A stretch of 7,825 nucleotides of DNA from Gammaproteobacteria bacterium (GTDB taxonomy: Bacteria; Pseudomonadota; Gammaproteobacteria; UBA6429): the NCBI GenBank assembly GCA_030635835.1, contig DAOVYB010000066.1:1-7825 (forward strand), read 5' to 3'. Of this stretch, positions 1 to 6,307 are shown one piece after another; position 1 is the stretch's first letter; each line of letters opens with the position of its first letter. The notes under the pieces were generated by a model. It was given only the letters and a program-made list of their open reading frames with translations, was not told the DNA's origin and did no database searches. Made by a program: the position numbers and the translations under genes.

Positions 1-193
1 AGACATTGTCACCGAGCGCTTTTTCTTTAACATGATCCGTAAATTCACGCACCACAGGCAAAGCCACATCTGCTTCAAGCAATGCCATACGTACTTCACG
101 CATGGTGTCTTTAATATTCTCTTCGGTAAGGCGACCAACACCACGTAAGTTACGAACTGTTTGGCCAAGACGTTCTGATAAGCCGTCAAACAT
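1..193 (-). CDS. ffh: Signal recognition particle GTPase Ffh, N-terminal part (cut by window edge)
   Basis: Ffh binds 4.5S RNA to form the signal recognition particle, which captures signal sequences at the ribosome and delivers the nascent chain to FtsY and the Sec translocon. The visible 64 codons begin MFDGLSERLGQTVRNLRGVG and continue with the TEENIKDTMREVRMALLEADV stretch, which is the helical N domain that precedes the GTPase domain in this family. The G domain and the M domain lie beyond position 1. The ATG at 193-191 is preceded by AGGAA (plus-strand 203-207) at 9 bases, so the start is well supported. A perfect TATAAT lies further upstream on the same strand. The neighbouring ypjD and corB genes match the ffh-ypjD-yfjD neighbourhood of E. 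coli, although the metallo-hydrolase gene stands between them here. Confidence 0.96.
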   Translation of the reverse strand, partial: MFDGLSERLGQTVRNLRGVGRLTEENIKDTMREVRMALLEADVALPVVREFTDHVKEKALGDNV

Positions 194-261
194 AATTAAT
201 TATTCCTGCGCTAAAAAAATTTACTCACGCTGATTTCTCAGAGCCTGAGTTGAGTTCTGCG

Positions 262-290
262 ATTATAGCGTAAATTAATGGATGAAATAA
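262..290 (-). promoter_or_regulatory. Candidate ffh promoter
   Basis: On the minus strand, plus-strand positions 267-262 read TATAAT, a perfect -10 hexamer. At 17 bases spacing, positions 290-285 read TTATTT, a poor -35. The predicted transcript would have a leader of about 60 bases before the ffh ATG. That leader contains a small CTCAG/CTGAG hairpin (237-249) and a run of seven T. The -10 is convincing but the -35 is not. Confidence 0.4.
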
Positions 291-300
291 AAGGATAAAA

Positions 301-1065
301 CTAAATGGTAAAGGTTTGTCCCGGTGCAATGGGATGTATAGTGTGTGTGGTAATCGCTTGTTGACACTCATCAAAAATCTGCAGTTCTGCTCCGGGCTTA
401 TTGTGGCTAATATAAACTGCAGGATTATGATTTAACTTTGCTAAATCTGGCGCCAATAATTCAGCGCAATAGTGACCCGACAAATGACACAAGTTGATAT
501 CTTTGTTAGTAAACGCTGACTCAACGAGCAGTAAATCCAGTTTTTCATGCTTATTTAATGCCGCCCAGAAGGTGTCATTGGTTGTTGTATCACCGCTAAA
601 AGCAAATGAACCGGTTTCTGACTCAACCCGATAACCTACACCCGCAACAATGTGGTTAACTTCAATCATTTCAATTTTTCGCTTATCCAGCTCTACAACT
701 TCACCCGGTTGCATGACCTGATATTGCATCACTGGGTTATCAGAATTTGGTAACTGAGAAAAATCTGGCCAGATTACATTATTAAAAATATGCTTTTTTA
801 AGGCATTAATAGTGGCGGCCGAACCATGGATAATAATAGGTTCTTTTATGGTATCAAACATCGTATCAACCAAAAATGGGATACTGGTGATGTGATCAAG
901 ATGAGAATGGGTCAAAAATATATGGCGAATGCAAGACATTGCCTGCAAGTTCAAATCACCAAGACCTGTTCCTGCATCAATCAAGACATCATCATTTAAG
1001 AGTAATGTTGTTGTTCGCAGCTGACCGCCAACACCACCACTACAGCCCAACACTTTCAGTTCCAT
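301..1065 (-). CDS. Metallo-beta-lactamase-fold hydrolase, class II cyclic-nucleotide phosphodiesterase-like
   Basis: This is a soluble 254-residue hydrolase of the metallo-beta-lactamase superfamily with no signal peptide. The dinuclear metal site can be read directly: HSHLDH at 53-58, H138 (VNH), D159 in FSGDT and H221 in ISHNKP. An SGH at 196-198 probably sits near the active site. The HSHLDHI..IP segment resembles the signature of class II 3',5'-cyclic-nucleotide phosphodiesterases (the CpdP/yeast PDE1 group), so cAMP or cGMP hydrolysis is a reasonable guess. Other members of the fold, such as RNase Z-like or arylsulfatase-like enzymes, share most of these residues. Overall length fits a single MBL domain without accessory parts. 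The ATG at 1065-1063 follows a GGGGAAG-type ribosome site (plus-strand 1076-1083) at a rather long 10-13 bases. The gene lies just upstream of ffh on the same strand with a 107-base gap, and is divergent from ypjD. The MBL fold is certain; the substrate is inferred. Confidence 0.85.
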   Translation of the reverse strand: MELKVLGCSGGVGGQLRTTTLLLNDDVLIDAGTGLGDLNLQAMSCIRHIFLTHSHLDHITSIPFLVDTMFDTIKEPIIIHGSAATINALKKHIFNNVIWPDFSQLPNSDNPVMQYQVMQPGEVVELDKRKIEMIEVNHIVAGVGYRVESETGSFAFSGDTTTNDTFWAALNKHEKLDLLLVESAFTNKDINLCHLSGHYCAELLAPDLAKLNHNPAVYISHNKPGAELQIFDECQQAITTHTIHPIAPGQTFTI

Positions 1066-1393
1066 TAATTTGATACTTCCCCTGATTACTCCAAAATACT
1101 ACGGCAAGACTTAATATTGAAAATTATATAAGCCCAATATATTCCTATATTTTATTTGCACACCCTTATACTGACATACTTAAGTAAAACAAAATGCTAA
1201 TCGGGTCACAAGTCATTTACAGCCAATTTAGACATTATTACCTACCTATTCAACATCTTACCGCGAAATTACCATTTGATACACTGAAGTTCTGTAAGTT
1301 AATAAATAGTTGTTACACAAAACGTATATTATTTACTTACGTCTTCTCAGTTGCGCTGCCATATGCGATCATTGCTTAATAAGAGAAAAAATT
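1066..1393. other. Divergent intergenic region between the MBL hydrolase and ypjD
   Basis: This is 328 bases of AT-rich sequence without a convincing gene. It must hold the promoters of both flanking genes. On the minus strand, plus-strand 1128-1123 reads TATAAT about 60 bases before the hydrolase ATG, with no recognisable -35. On the plus strand, TATACT at 1167-1172, TATATT at 1325-1330 and a TTGATA at 1276-1281 are possible promoter parts for ypjD, but none forms a well-spaced pair. A 61-codon open frame at 1194-1379 has no ribosome binding site or familiar sequence, and I regard it as chance. No strong inverted repeat was seen. Confidence 0.6.
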
Positions 1394-2188
1394 ATGATGA
1401 CAATAAACTTAACTTTATCCATTTTATTTTATGCTGTGGCGATAGGCTTATTAGTAAAACAATGGGTCGCCATTAAAAAGGGCATTAACAAGTCCTCTTT
1501 ATACGCCGCTGCTGTTGCCACTATTTTTCATGCTTTTGCCCTGTACGGTATTATTTTCACATCACAAGGCATAGATATCGGCTTCTTTAGTGCGCTGACT
1601 TTTACCGCCTGGTTAATGGCCACCTTGCTCGTTATTGCCAGTTTTTCTTTGCCAATTAGCTGTTTAGGTCTGCTGGTTTATCCTTTTGCATTAATCACTC
1701 TCATTCTTCGCATTTCAAGTGAGCAACAGCACCTTCTAACAGACTCGCTTGCGGCTGGGTTACAAACACATATTTTATTTTCCCTGCTCGCTTATAGTCT
1801 GCTCAGTATTGCGGTCGCTCAGGCGATACTTTTATATATACAAGATAAATATTTACACAATAAGCATCCCTCTGGTTTTTTACACAGTTTACCCTCGCTT
1901 GAAAGCATGGAAACACTGTTATTCCGCCTGATTGGTTTAGGTGTATTTGCATTAAGTATCTCATTACTAAGTGGGTTTATTTATCTTGAGGATATGTTTG
2001 CACAACATTTAGTACACAAAACAATTTTATCCCTGTTCGCATGGGGAGTCTTTGTCGCCTTACTTTGGGGGCATTACAAATTTGGCTGGCGTGGAAAAAT
2101 CGCCATAAGATGGAGTATGAGTGGTTTCATACTATTGATGCTGGCTTACTTCGGCAGTAAATTTGTTATTGAACTGGTATTGCGCTAG
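1394..2188 (+). CDS. ypjD: Inner membrane protein YpjD, CcsA/cytochrome c assembly family
   Basis: This is a polytopic inner-membrane protein of 264 residues, almost the same length as E. coli YpjD. About eight hydrophobic segments are visible (near 5-22, 36-53, 66-85, 91-106, 125-148, 176-195, 210-226 and 240-262). The C-terminal block LLWGHYKFGWRG (224-234) followed by AYFGSKFV (251-258) is the strongest match to YpjD. Histidines H46, H126, H208 and H227 lie in or next to membrane segments, as haem-ligand histidines do in the related CcsA/CcmC haem-handling proteins. Whether YpjD itself binds haem is not established by this sequence. The ATG at 1394 has AAGAGA just upstream and matches the E. 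coli N-terminus better than an upstream in-frame ATG at 1310, which would add a polar, Cys-rich stretch. corB follows on the same strand after 116 bases, repeating the E. coli ypjD-yfjD order, but a separate promoter lies in the gap. Confidence 0.9.
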   Translation: MMTINLTLSILFYAVAIGLLVKQWVAIKKGINKSSLYAAAVATIFHAFALYGIIFTSQGIDIGFFSALTFTAWLMATLLVIASFSLPISCLGLLVYPFALITLILRISSEQQHLLTDSLAAGLQTHILFSLLAYSLLSIAVAQAILLYIQDKYLHNKHPSGFLHSLPSLESMETLLFRLIGLGVFALSISLLSGFIYLEDMFAQHLVHKTILSLFAWGVFVALLWGHYKFGWRGKIAIRWSMSGFILLMLAYFGSKFVIELVLR

Positions 2189-2190
2189 TT

Positions 2191-2249
2191 AGAGTCAATA
2201 TGACCTAGCATGCTCTGTGCCAGTTATTCTTGCATAATCACTTGACTCT
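2191..2249. repeat. 8-bp inverted repeat between ypjD and corB
   Basis: AGAGTCAA (2191-2198) and TTGACTCT (2242-2249) are perfect reverse complements separated by 43 bases. The right half coincides with the -35 box of the candidate corB promoter. It could be a paired operator or a weak stem. It lacks a following T-run, so it is not a normal terminator. Chance occurrence is possible for an 8-bp repeat. Confidence 0.35.
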
Positions 2250-2270
2250 TCGGCTCGTAATACATTTAAT
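2242..2270 (+). promoter_or_regulatory. Sigma70-type promoter for corB
   Basis: TTGACT (2242-2247, five of six consensus bases) and TTTAAT (2265-2270, five of six) are separated by exactly 17 bases. Transcription would begin near 2277 and give a leader of about 28 bases before the TTG start codon. This is the best-formed promoter in the window and suggests that corB can be expressed independently of ypjD. Confidence 0.6.
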
Positions 2271-2304
2271 TAGCATATTGTAATTACAGAAGGTTATTCC
2301 CTCT

Positions 2305-3588
2305 TTGGACGACATTCCCATTAGTATGCTTTTTGGCATACTCATATTTCTAATCCTTGTTTCTGGTTTCTTCTCTGGTTCTGAAACAGGCTTAATGAGC
2401 CTGAATCGTTACCGTTTACGTCACCTTGTGGATAAGAAAAACAAAGGTGCAATACGGGCTTTTCGTTTATTACAAAAACCGGATAAGTTAATTGGCCTGA
2501 TTTTATTAGGAAATAACTTTGTTAATATTCTTGCCTCGGCCATTGCGACCATTATTGGTATACGATTATTTGGCGAAGCCGGTGTGCTTGTTGCAACTCT
2601 TATTCTGACAGTTGTTGTTCTTGTTTTTGCAGAAGTAACGCCAAAAACACTCGCAGCCATGCACCCTGAAAAATTTGCCTTACCCGCAACTCTTATTCTC
2701 GAGCCACTATTACGCCTACTTTACCCTTTTGTCTGGTTTGTGAATTTATCATCCAAAATTATTTTTAAAATACTCGGTATTCGCCAGACCACCAGCAGCG
2801 ATAAGCTAAGCAGTGAAGAACTCCGAATTGTGGTTAATGAAGCCGCCACCATGATTCCAAAAGGGCATCAGAAAATGCTCTTAAGTATTCTCGATCTGGA
2901 AAAAGTCACTGTTGATGACATTATGGTGCCCAGAAATGAAATTATCGGTATTGATCTTGAAGACGAATGGTCCGACATCATCAAGCAAATGGCTGAAAGC
3001 CAGCACACCCGCCTGCCTGTTTTTAATGGCGATATAGATCATCTGGTTGGGATTATCCACATTCGCAGAGCTTTACGGTTTTTCCATAACGAGGATTCAA
3101 CAAAAGATGAATTTAAAAAAATTATCAAAGAAGCTTATTTTGTTCCCTCTGGTACACCATTAAATACTCAACTACTTAACTTTCAACATGAACGTCGTCG
3201 TAATGCCATGGTGGTAAATGAATATGGCGACATCCTTGGCTTAGTGACATTAGAAGATATTCTTGAAGAAATTGTTGGCGAATTTACCACCGATCCCTCT
3301 GCCAGCCGTAAAGATTTTCATTGTAACGATGATGGAACCTATTTAATTGATGGCAGTATTACAGTACGTGAGTTAAATAAAATACTGAATTGGAAGCTTC
3401 CAACAGAAGGGCCAAAAACATTGAACGGGCTCATCATAGAATATCTTGAACATATTCCTGAACCCGGTACCAGTATGCTTTTGGATAACTATCCCATTGA
3501 AATTCGACAAACCACAAAAAATGCTGTCAAAACCGTCTTGATTGATCCGAACTGGAGCAATAAGCAGCAGCAAAATAACGAAGAGTAA
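2305..3588 (+). CDS. corB: CNNM/CBS-domain magnesium (and cobalt) transport protein CorB/YfjD
   Basis: This 427-residue inner-membrane protein belongs to the HlyC/CorC (CNNM, formerly UPF0053) family implicated in Mg2+/Co2+ efflux. Its length matches E. coli YfjD. The CNNM/DUF21 membrane domain covers roughly 8-155 and has the conserved polar motifs GSETG (25-29), GNN (69-71, followed by VNI) and EVTPKT (110-115), which line the ion site in this family. A CBS pair follows: the first begins after DDIMVPR (204-210), the second contains VNEYGD (304-309) and the VTLEDILEEIVGEF stretch. CBS pairs bind adenine nucleotides and gate transport. The CorC_HlyC domain occupies about 340-415. The start is TTG at 2305, supported by AGAAGG (2288-2293) 11 bases upstream. 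The next in-frame ATG (2326, residue 8) has no ribosome site and would clip the first membrane segment. The symbol follows the E. coli/Salmonella corB = yfjD usage. Ion specificity is family knowledge, not visible here. Confidence 0.92.
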   Translation: MDDIPISMLFGILIFLILVSGFFSGSETGLMSLNRYRLRHLVDKKNKGAIRAFRLLQKPDKLIGLILLGNNFVNILASAIATIIGIRLFGEAGVLVATLILTVVVLVFAEVTPKTLAAMHPEKFALPATLILEPLLRLLYPFVWFVNLSSKIIFKILGIRQTTSSDKLSSEELRIVVNEAATMIPKGHQKMLLSILDLEKVTVDDIMVPRNEIIGIDLEDEWSDIIKQMAESQHTRLPVFNGDIDHLVGIIHIRRALRFFHNEDSTKDEFKKIIKEAYFVPSGTPLNTQLLNFQHERRRNAMVVNEYGDILGLVTLEDILEEIVGEFTTDPSASRKDFHCNDDGTYLIDGSITVRELNKILNWKLPTEGPKTLNGLIIEYLEHIPEPGTSMLLDNYPIEIRQTTKNAVKTVLIDPNWSNKQQQNNEE

Positions 3589-3618
3589 CAACCTACTTTT
3601 TGTATTATCACTCTTCAA

Positions 3619-3664
3619 CTGAAACTGAGAAAACAATTGTTTCAGACTAGCGCAATTGTACAAT
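3619..3664. repeat. Palindromes upstream of the FHA gene
   Basis: Two perfect palindromes lie between corB and the FHA promoter: AAACAATTGTTT (3631-3642) and ATTGTACAAT (3655-3664), with centres 23 bases apart. A further pair, CTGAAAC (3619-3625) and GTTTCAG (3639-3645), can form a 7-bp stem but has no T-run after it. The second palindrome covers the expected -35 region of the candidate promoter. They may be operator half-sites or the remains of a corB terminator. AT-rich palindromes of this size also arise by chance. Confidence 0.4.
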
Positions 3665-3686
3665 CAGATTAAAAACAGACTATAAT
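3656..3686 (+). promoter_or_regulatory. Candidate promoter of the FHA-PilZ transcript
   Basis: TATAAT at 3681-3686 is a perfect -10. The best -35 is TTGTAC at 3656-3661 with a long 19-base spacer, inside a palindrome. Transcription would start near 3693, leaving a leader of about 27 bases before the GTG start. The poor -35 overlapped by a palindrome would suit a regulated promoter, but this is inference. Confidence 0.45.
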
Positions 3687-3719
3687 CCCTAGAAATCATT
3701 ACATTTTTTGGAGTTGTAT

Positions 3720-4352
3720 GTGTCGAAGCTGACACTTTCTTTTAAAGGCAAAGTGCTAAAAATTTATCCTGTTTTAAAGGGAAGAATGACACTTGGCAGT
3801 GATCCTGGCTGTACTATTCATATTGACAGTTTAGCGCTTCAACCTGAACATGCAGAAATAAACACGGTAAATAATGAATCGTCTATTCGTGATCTCAATA
3901 CTGACGAAGGGACATATATTGGCCAAACTAAGCTAGAAGGCATGCACCTGCTAAAAGATGGTGAAGTTATCCGCACAGGTAAACATACTGTTGCTTATTC
4001 TTTCTCTGAAGATATCACCAGTGAATCAGATATCGTGACAGAAAAGATTATTGAAAAAGAGCCTCCAATTAAAATTGAAGCTCAGGAAAAAACGCAGGGC
4101 TGGTTACAAATCATGAATGGTTCAAGTCTGGGTAAAACCATGAGTTTGAATAAAGCCATGACTAATCTTGGAAAACCCGGTATCTCAACTGCAGTTATTA
4201 CCAAACGTCAAGATGGCTATTTTATTTCACAGCTCGAAGGTAATCACCCACTGTTAATAACGAATAAAGAGTTGGGTAATAAAACTCTGCAATTAACTGA
4301 CGGCGATACGATACAAATCGGTAATATCAGAATGCAATTTTACCTTGAATAA
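3720..4352 (+). CDS. Tandem FHA-domain protein
   Basis: This is a soluble protein of 210 residues. FHA domains normally bind phosphothreonine peptides. The first FHA-like domain spans about 2-96 (RMTLGSDP..., QPEHAEI, DLNTDEGTYIG, LKDGEVI). A polar, Glu-rich linker follows (98-126). The second domain spans about 127-210 (NLGKPGISTAVI, DGYFI, LTDGDTIQIGNIRMQF). In the first domain the usual binding residues are replaced: the GR arginine reads S27, the SxxH serine reads Q41, and the NGT asparagine reads E63. H44 and GT (64-65) remain. The second domain has K152 at the arginine position and no SxxH histidine. Phosphopeptide binding is therefore doubtful. The GTG at 3720 is chosen because GGAG (3710-3713) sits 6 bases before it. 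A TTG at 3708 would extend the frame by four residues but overlaps that ribosome site. The PilZ gene follows after 39 bases, probably in the same transcript. No kinase or phosphatase gene is visible. Confidence 0.85.
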   Translation: MSKLTLSFKGKVLKIYPVLKGRMTLGSDPGCTIHIDSLALQPEHAEINTVNNESSIRDLNTDEGTYIGQTKLEGMHLLKDGEVIRTGKHTVAYSFSEDITSESDIVTEKIIEKEPPIKIEAQEKTQGWLQIMNGSSLGKTMSLNKAMTNLGKPGISTAVITKRQDGYFISQLEGNHPLLITNKELGNKTLQLTDGDTIQIGNIRMQFYLE

Positions 4353-4376
4353 ATTTTAATCCTAAATTTAATTTTC

Positions 4377-4382
4377 AGGAGG
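4377..4382 (+). promoter_or_regulatory. Strong ribosome binding site of the PilZ gene
   Basis: A perfect AGGAGG stands 9 bases before the ATG at 4392. It is the strongest Shine-Dalgarno site in the window. It suggests the PilZ protein is translated more heavily than the FHA protein encoded upstream on the same probable mRNA. Confidence 0.8.
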
Positions 4383-4391
4383 CTAGCGACC

Positions 4392-4766
4392 ATGACTAAC
4401 GAACAACGTCACTTCACCCGCATTCCTTTCAATGCTTCCGCAGTAGTGATTAATACCCGTACTGGTCATAAAACCATGGCTGAACTCATTGATATCAGTT
4501 TTAAAGGTGTTTTAATCAGTAAGCCGTCGTCCGACTGGGAAGGCAATAACGGTGAGCATTTCACGATACATTTACAATTAGCCGGCAATGAAATTGAAAT
4601 TAATTTAGCAGTTATCGCTGTTCGTAATGAAAATGATCATATTGGCTTTAAAACTGAGCACATGGATATTGATACCGCGACTCACTTACGGCGTTTAGTT
4701 GAGCTAAATTTAGGCGATGAAAACCTGCTTGAACGTGAATTTTCTGAGCTCGTCAATTCTGGTTAA
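4392..4766 (+). CDS. Single-domain PilZ protein, c-di-GMP receptor of the PA4608 (MapZ) type
   Basis: This 124-residue cytoplasmic protein is a stand-alone PilZ domain, predicted to bind cyclic di-GMP and signal to a partner protein. Both binding motifs are intact: RxxxR as R6-H-F-T-R10, and DxSxxG as D34-I-S36-F-K-G39. The rest follows Pseudomonas aeruginosa PA4608, as I remember that sequence, with the DW(E/N)G loop near 49-51, IGF at 84-86 and especially the C-terminal helix HLRRLVELNLGDENLLERE. PA4608 (MapZ) inhibits the chemotaxis methyltransferase CheR1 in response to c-di-GMP. That role may not transfer, because no chemotaxis gene is seen here. The gene is next to radA, as PA4608 is next to the radA gene PA4609 in Pseudomonas, which supports orthology. 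It lies 39 bases after the FHA gene, so the two are probably co-transcribed. It ends 13 bases from the convergent radA stop. Confidence 0.92.
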   Translation: MTNEQRHFTRIPFNASAVVINTRTGHKTMAELIDISFKGVLISKPSSDWEGNNGEHFTIHLQLAGNEIEINLAVIAVRNENDHIGFKTEHMDIDTATHLRRLVELNLGDENLLEREFSELVNSG

Positions 4767-4769
4767 TTC

Positions 4770-4792
4770 TGCAATTAAATTAATCAATTGCA
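4770..4792. repeat. Inverted repeat at the PilZ/radA convergence
   Basis: TGCAATT (4770-4776) and AATTGCA (4786-4792) form a 7-bp stem with a 9-base loop across the end of radA (stop at 4782-4780). Its place between convergent genes suggests a bidirectional terminator. However, the stem is AT-rich and only three T follow on the plus strand, so the call is weak. Confidence 0.3.
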
Positions 4793-6147
4793 TTTAACGC
4801 ATTATCTAATCGCGTCACACCAATAACATCAATACCTTTAATTGGTTTTTGTGGTTTATTACCTTTAGGCACAAGTGCACGTTTAAAACCATGTTTAGCG
4901 GCTTCATGTAAACGTTCCTGACCATTGGGTACAGGTCGAATTTCACCGGCTAAACCAATTTCACCAAAAACAATTAAATCATCCGGCATTGTCTGGTTTC
5001 GTAAACTCGAAATAATGGCAAGCACAACGGCCAGATCAGCCCCGGTTTCAGTCACGCGTACTCCACCGACAACATTGGCAAAGACATCCTGATCATGCGT
5101 AACAATACCACCATGTCGATGTAAAACAGCAAGTAACATGGCCAAACGGTTGTGTTCTAAGCCCGTCGTTACCCGACGAGGATTACTTAAATGACTGTCA
5201 TCCACCAAAGCCTGTACTTCAACTAATAAAGGACGACTACCTTCAAGTGTTACCATCACAACACTACCCGGAACAGATTCTTCATGCTGCGAAAGAAAAA
5301 TGGCTGAAGGATTACTGACTTCACGTAAACCTTTATCCGTCATCGCAAATACGCCAAGCTCATTTACTGCACCATAGCGATTTTTAATTGCACGAATTAA
5401 ACGATAACGACTACCACTATCCCCTTCAAAATAAAGTACCGTATCAACCATGTGCTCTAAAACTCGTGGGCCGGCAAGTGTTCCTTCCTTAGTAACATGG
5501 CCAACTAAAAATATCGTAGTTTGAGTTTGTTTGGCATAACGAACTAACTGTGCTGCTGATTCACGCACCTGAGCTACAGCCCCGGGTGCGGACTGCAAAT
5601 CATCGGTATACATAGTCTGAATAGAATCAATGACCATCACACCTGGTTTTAGTTTTTGTGCTGTATTTAAAATATCTTCAACCCGGGTTTCAATTAATAA
5701 ACCTAATTCATCTGCATTTAAACCTAATCGAAAAGCACGTGCACTAACTTGCTGTAATGATTCTTCCCCTGTTATATATAAAGGATTAAGTTTGCCTAAC
5801 TGAGTAAGGATTTGTAATAATAATGTAGATTTACCAATTCCCGGATCCCCCCCCAGTAAAACGACTGAACCCGGAACCAGGCCACCACCTAAAACTCGAT
5901 CAAATTCTGAGCTTCCAGTGTTAAATCGTGCAATATCTTCAGGACTCACTTCATTTAATTTTTGAACATTTAAACCCTTAGCTTCACCTGCAAAGCCAGC
6001 ATAACGTGTAGTACGGGAAGAAGCTGCAGGTGTTGATGTAATTTCAACAAGTGTATTCCATGCACCACAATCACTGCATTGCCCTGCCCATTTGGGTGCT
6101 TCAGCACCACACTCATTACAGCTATATAATATTTTTGTTTTCGCCAT
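4780..6147 (-). CDS. radA: DNA repair protein RadA (Sms)
   Basis: RadA is a RecA-like ATPase and branch-migration factor that processes recombination intermediates with RecA in the cytoplasm. At 455 residues the protein is full length. Domains in order: a zinc finger with C10, C13, C24 and C27; Walker A GGDPGIGKST (99-108); Walker B MVIDS (171-175); the RadA-specific motif as KNRYG (255-259), where the common form is KNRFG; and the C-terminal Lon protease-like domain (about 280-455, including DDSHLSNPRRVTTGLEHNR and FGEIGLAGEIRPVPNGQERL). That domain acts as a hexamer scaffold rather than a protease in RadA. The ATG at 6147 starts directly before the zinc finger, as in other RadA proteins; the ribosome site is weak. 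It is convergent with the PilZ gene. The alr remnant lies upstream on the same strand, but a PDC-domain gene on the opposite strand and two repeat elements separate them, so radA must have its own promoter. Confidence 0.97.
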   Translation of the reverse strand: MAKTKILYSCNECGAEAPKWAGQCSDCGAWNTLVEITSTPAASSRTTRYAGFAGEAKGLNVQKLNEVSPEDIARFNTGSSEFDRVLGGGLVPGSVVLLGGDPGIGKSTLLLQILTQLGKLNPLYITGEESLQQVSARAFRLGLNADELGLLIETRVEDILNTAQKLKPGVMVIDSIQTMYTDDLQSAPGAVAQVRESAAQLVRYAKQTQTTIFLVGHVTKEGTLAGPRVLEHMVDTVLYFEGDSGSRYRLIRAIKNRYGAVNELGVFAMTDKGLREVSNPSAIFLSQHEESVPGSVVMVTLEGSRPLLVEVQALVDDSHLSNPRRVTTGLEHNRLAMLLAVLHRHGGIVTHDQDVFANVVGGVRVTETGADLAVVLAIISSLRNQTMPDDLIVFGEIGLAGEIRPVPNGQERLHEAAKHGFKRALVPKGNKPQKPIKGIDVIGVTRLDNALNAID

Positions 6148-6307
6148 GTTTACGGTGTTTGTTATTAAAGTGGAATATCCGACAATATTACCATGAATAA
6201 ATATTGCTACAGTATAAAGATGTGAAACTGTTTCATGCCTGTGTGAGATTAATAAGATAGAATACCAACTTAAATAGATATTCCGGCACCAGCATTACCG
6301 CACTATT
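6148..6307 (-). promoter_or_regulatory. radA upstream region with palindromes
   Basis: On the minus strand TATACT (plus-strand 6216-6211) could serve as a -10, but no good -35 is spaced with it. TGAAAC-T-GTTTCA (6223-6235) is a perfect 13-base palindrome just upstream of that -10 and could be an operator. CAATATT (6183-6189) and AATATTG (6200-6206) form a 7-bp inverted repeat. No SOS box of the CTGT-N8-ACAG form was found. The remainder to 6307 shows nothing recognisable. Confidence 0.35.

Noticed and set aside
212..250. Hairpin plus T-run downstream of the MBL hydrolase as an intrinsic terminator
   Set aside because: The stem is only five base pairs, the T-run is separated from it by over 15 bases, and the structure lies downstream of the candidate ffh promoter, where a terminator would block ffh.
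1194..1379. A 61-codon plus-strand open frame in the MBL-ypjD gap
   Set aside because: It has no ribosome binding site, no recognisable motif and a biased, low-complexity composition of hydrophobic, Tyr and Cys residues. It also overlaps the expected ypjD promoter region.
1310..1393. Upstream ATG that would extend YpjD by 28 residues
   Set aside because: The extension is not in E. coli YpjD as I recall it, carries no ribosome site and adds a Cys-rich segment before the first membrane helix. The ATG at 1394 gives the family length.
2421..2660. Minus-strand open frame inside corB
   Set aside because: It is antisense to a strongly conserved membrane domain and its translation is Arg/Thr-rich with no family likeness.
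3373..3663. Minus-strand open frame across the 3' end of corB and the following gap
   Set aside because: It is mostly antisense to corB, with no start signals and no recognisable domain.
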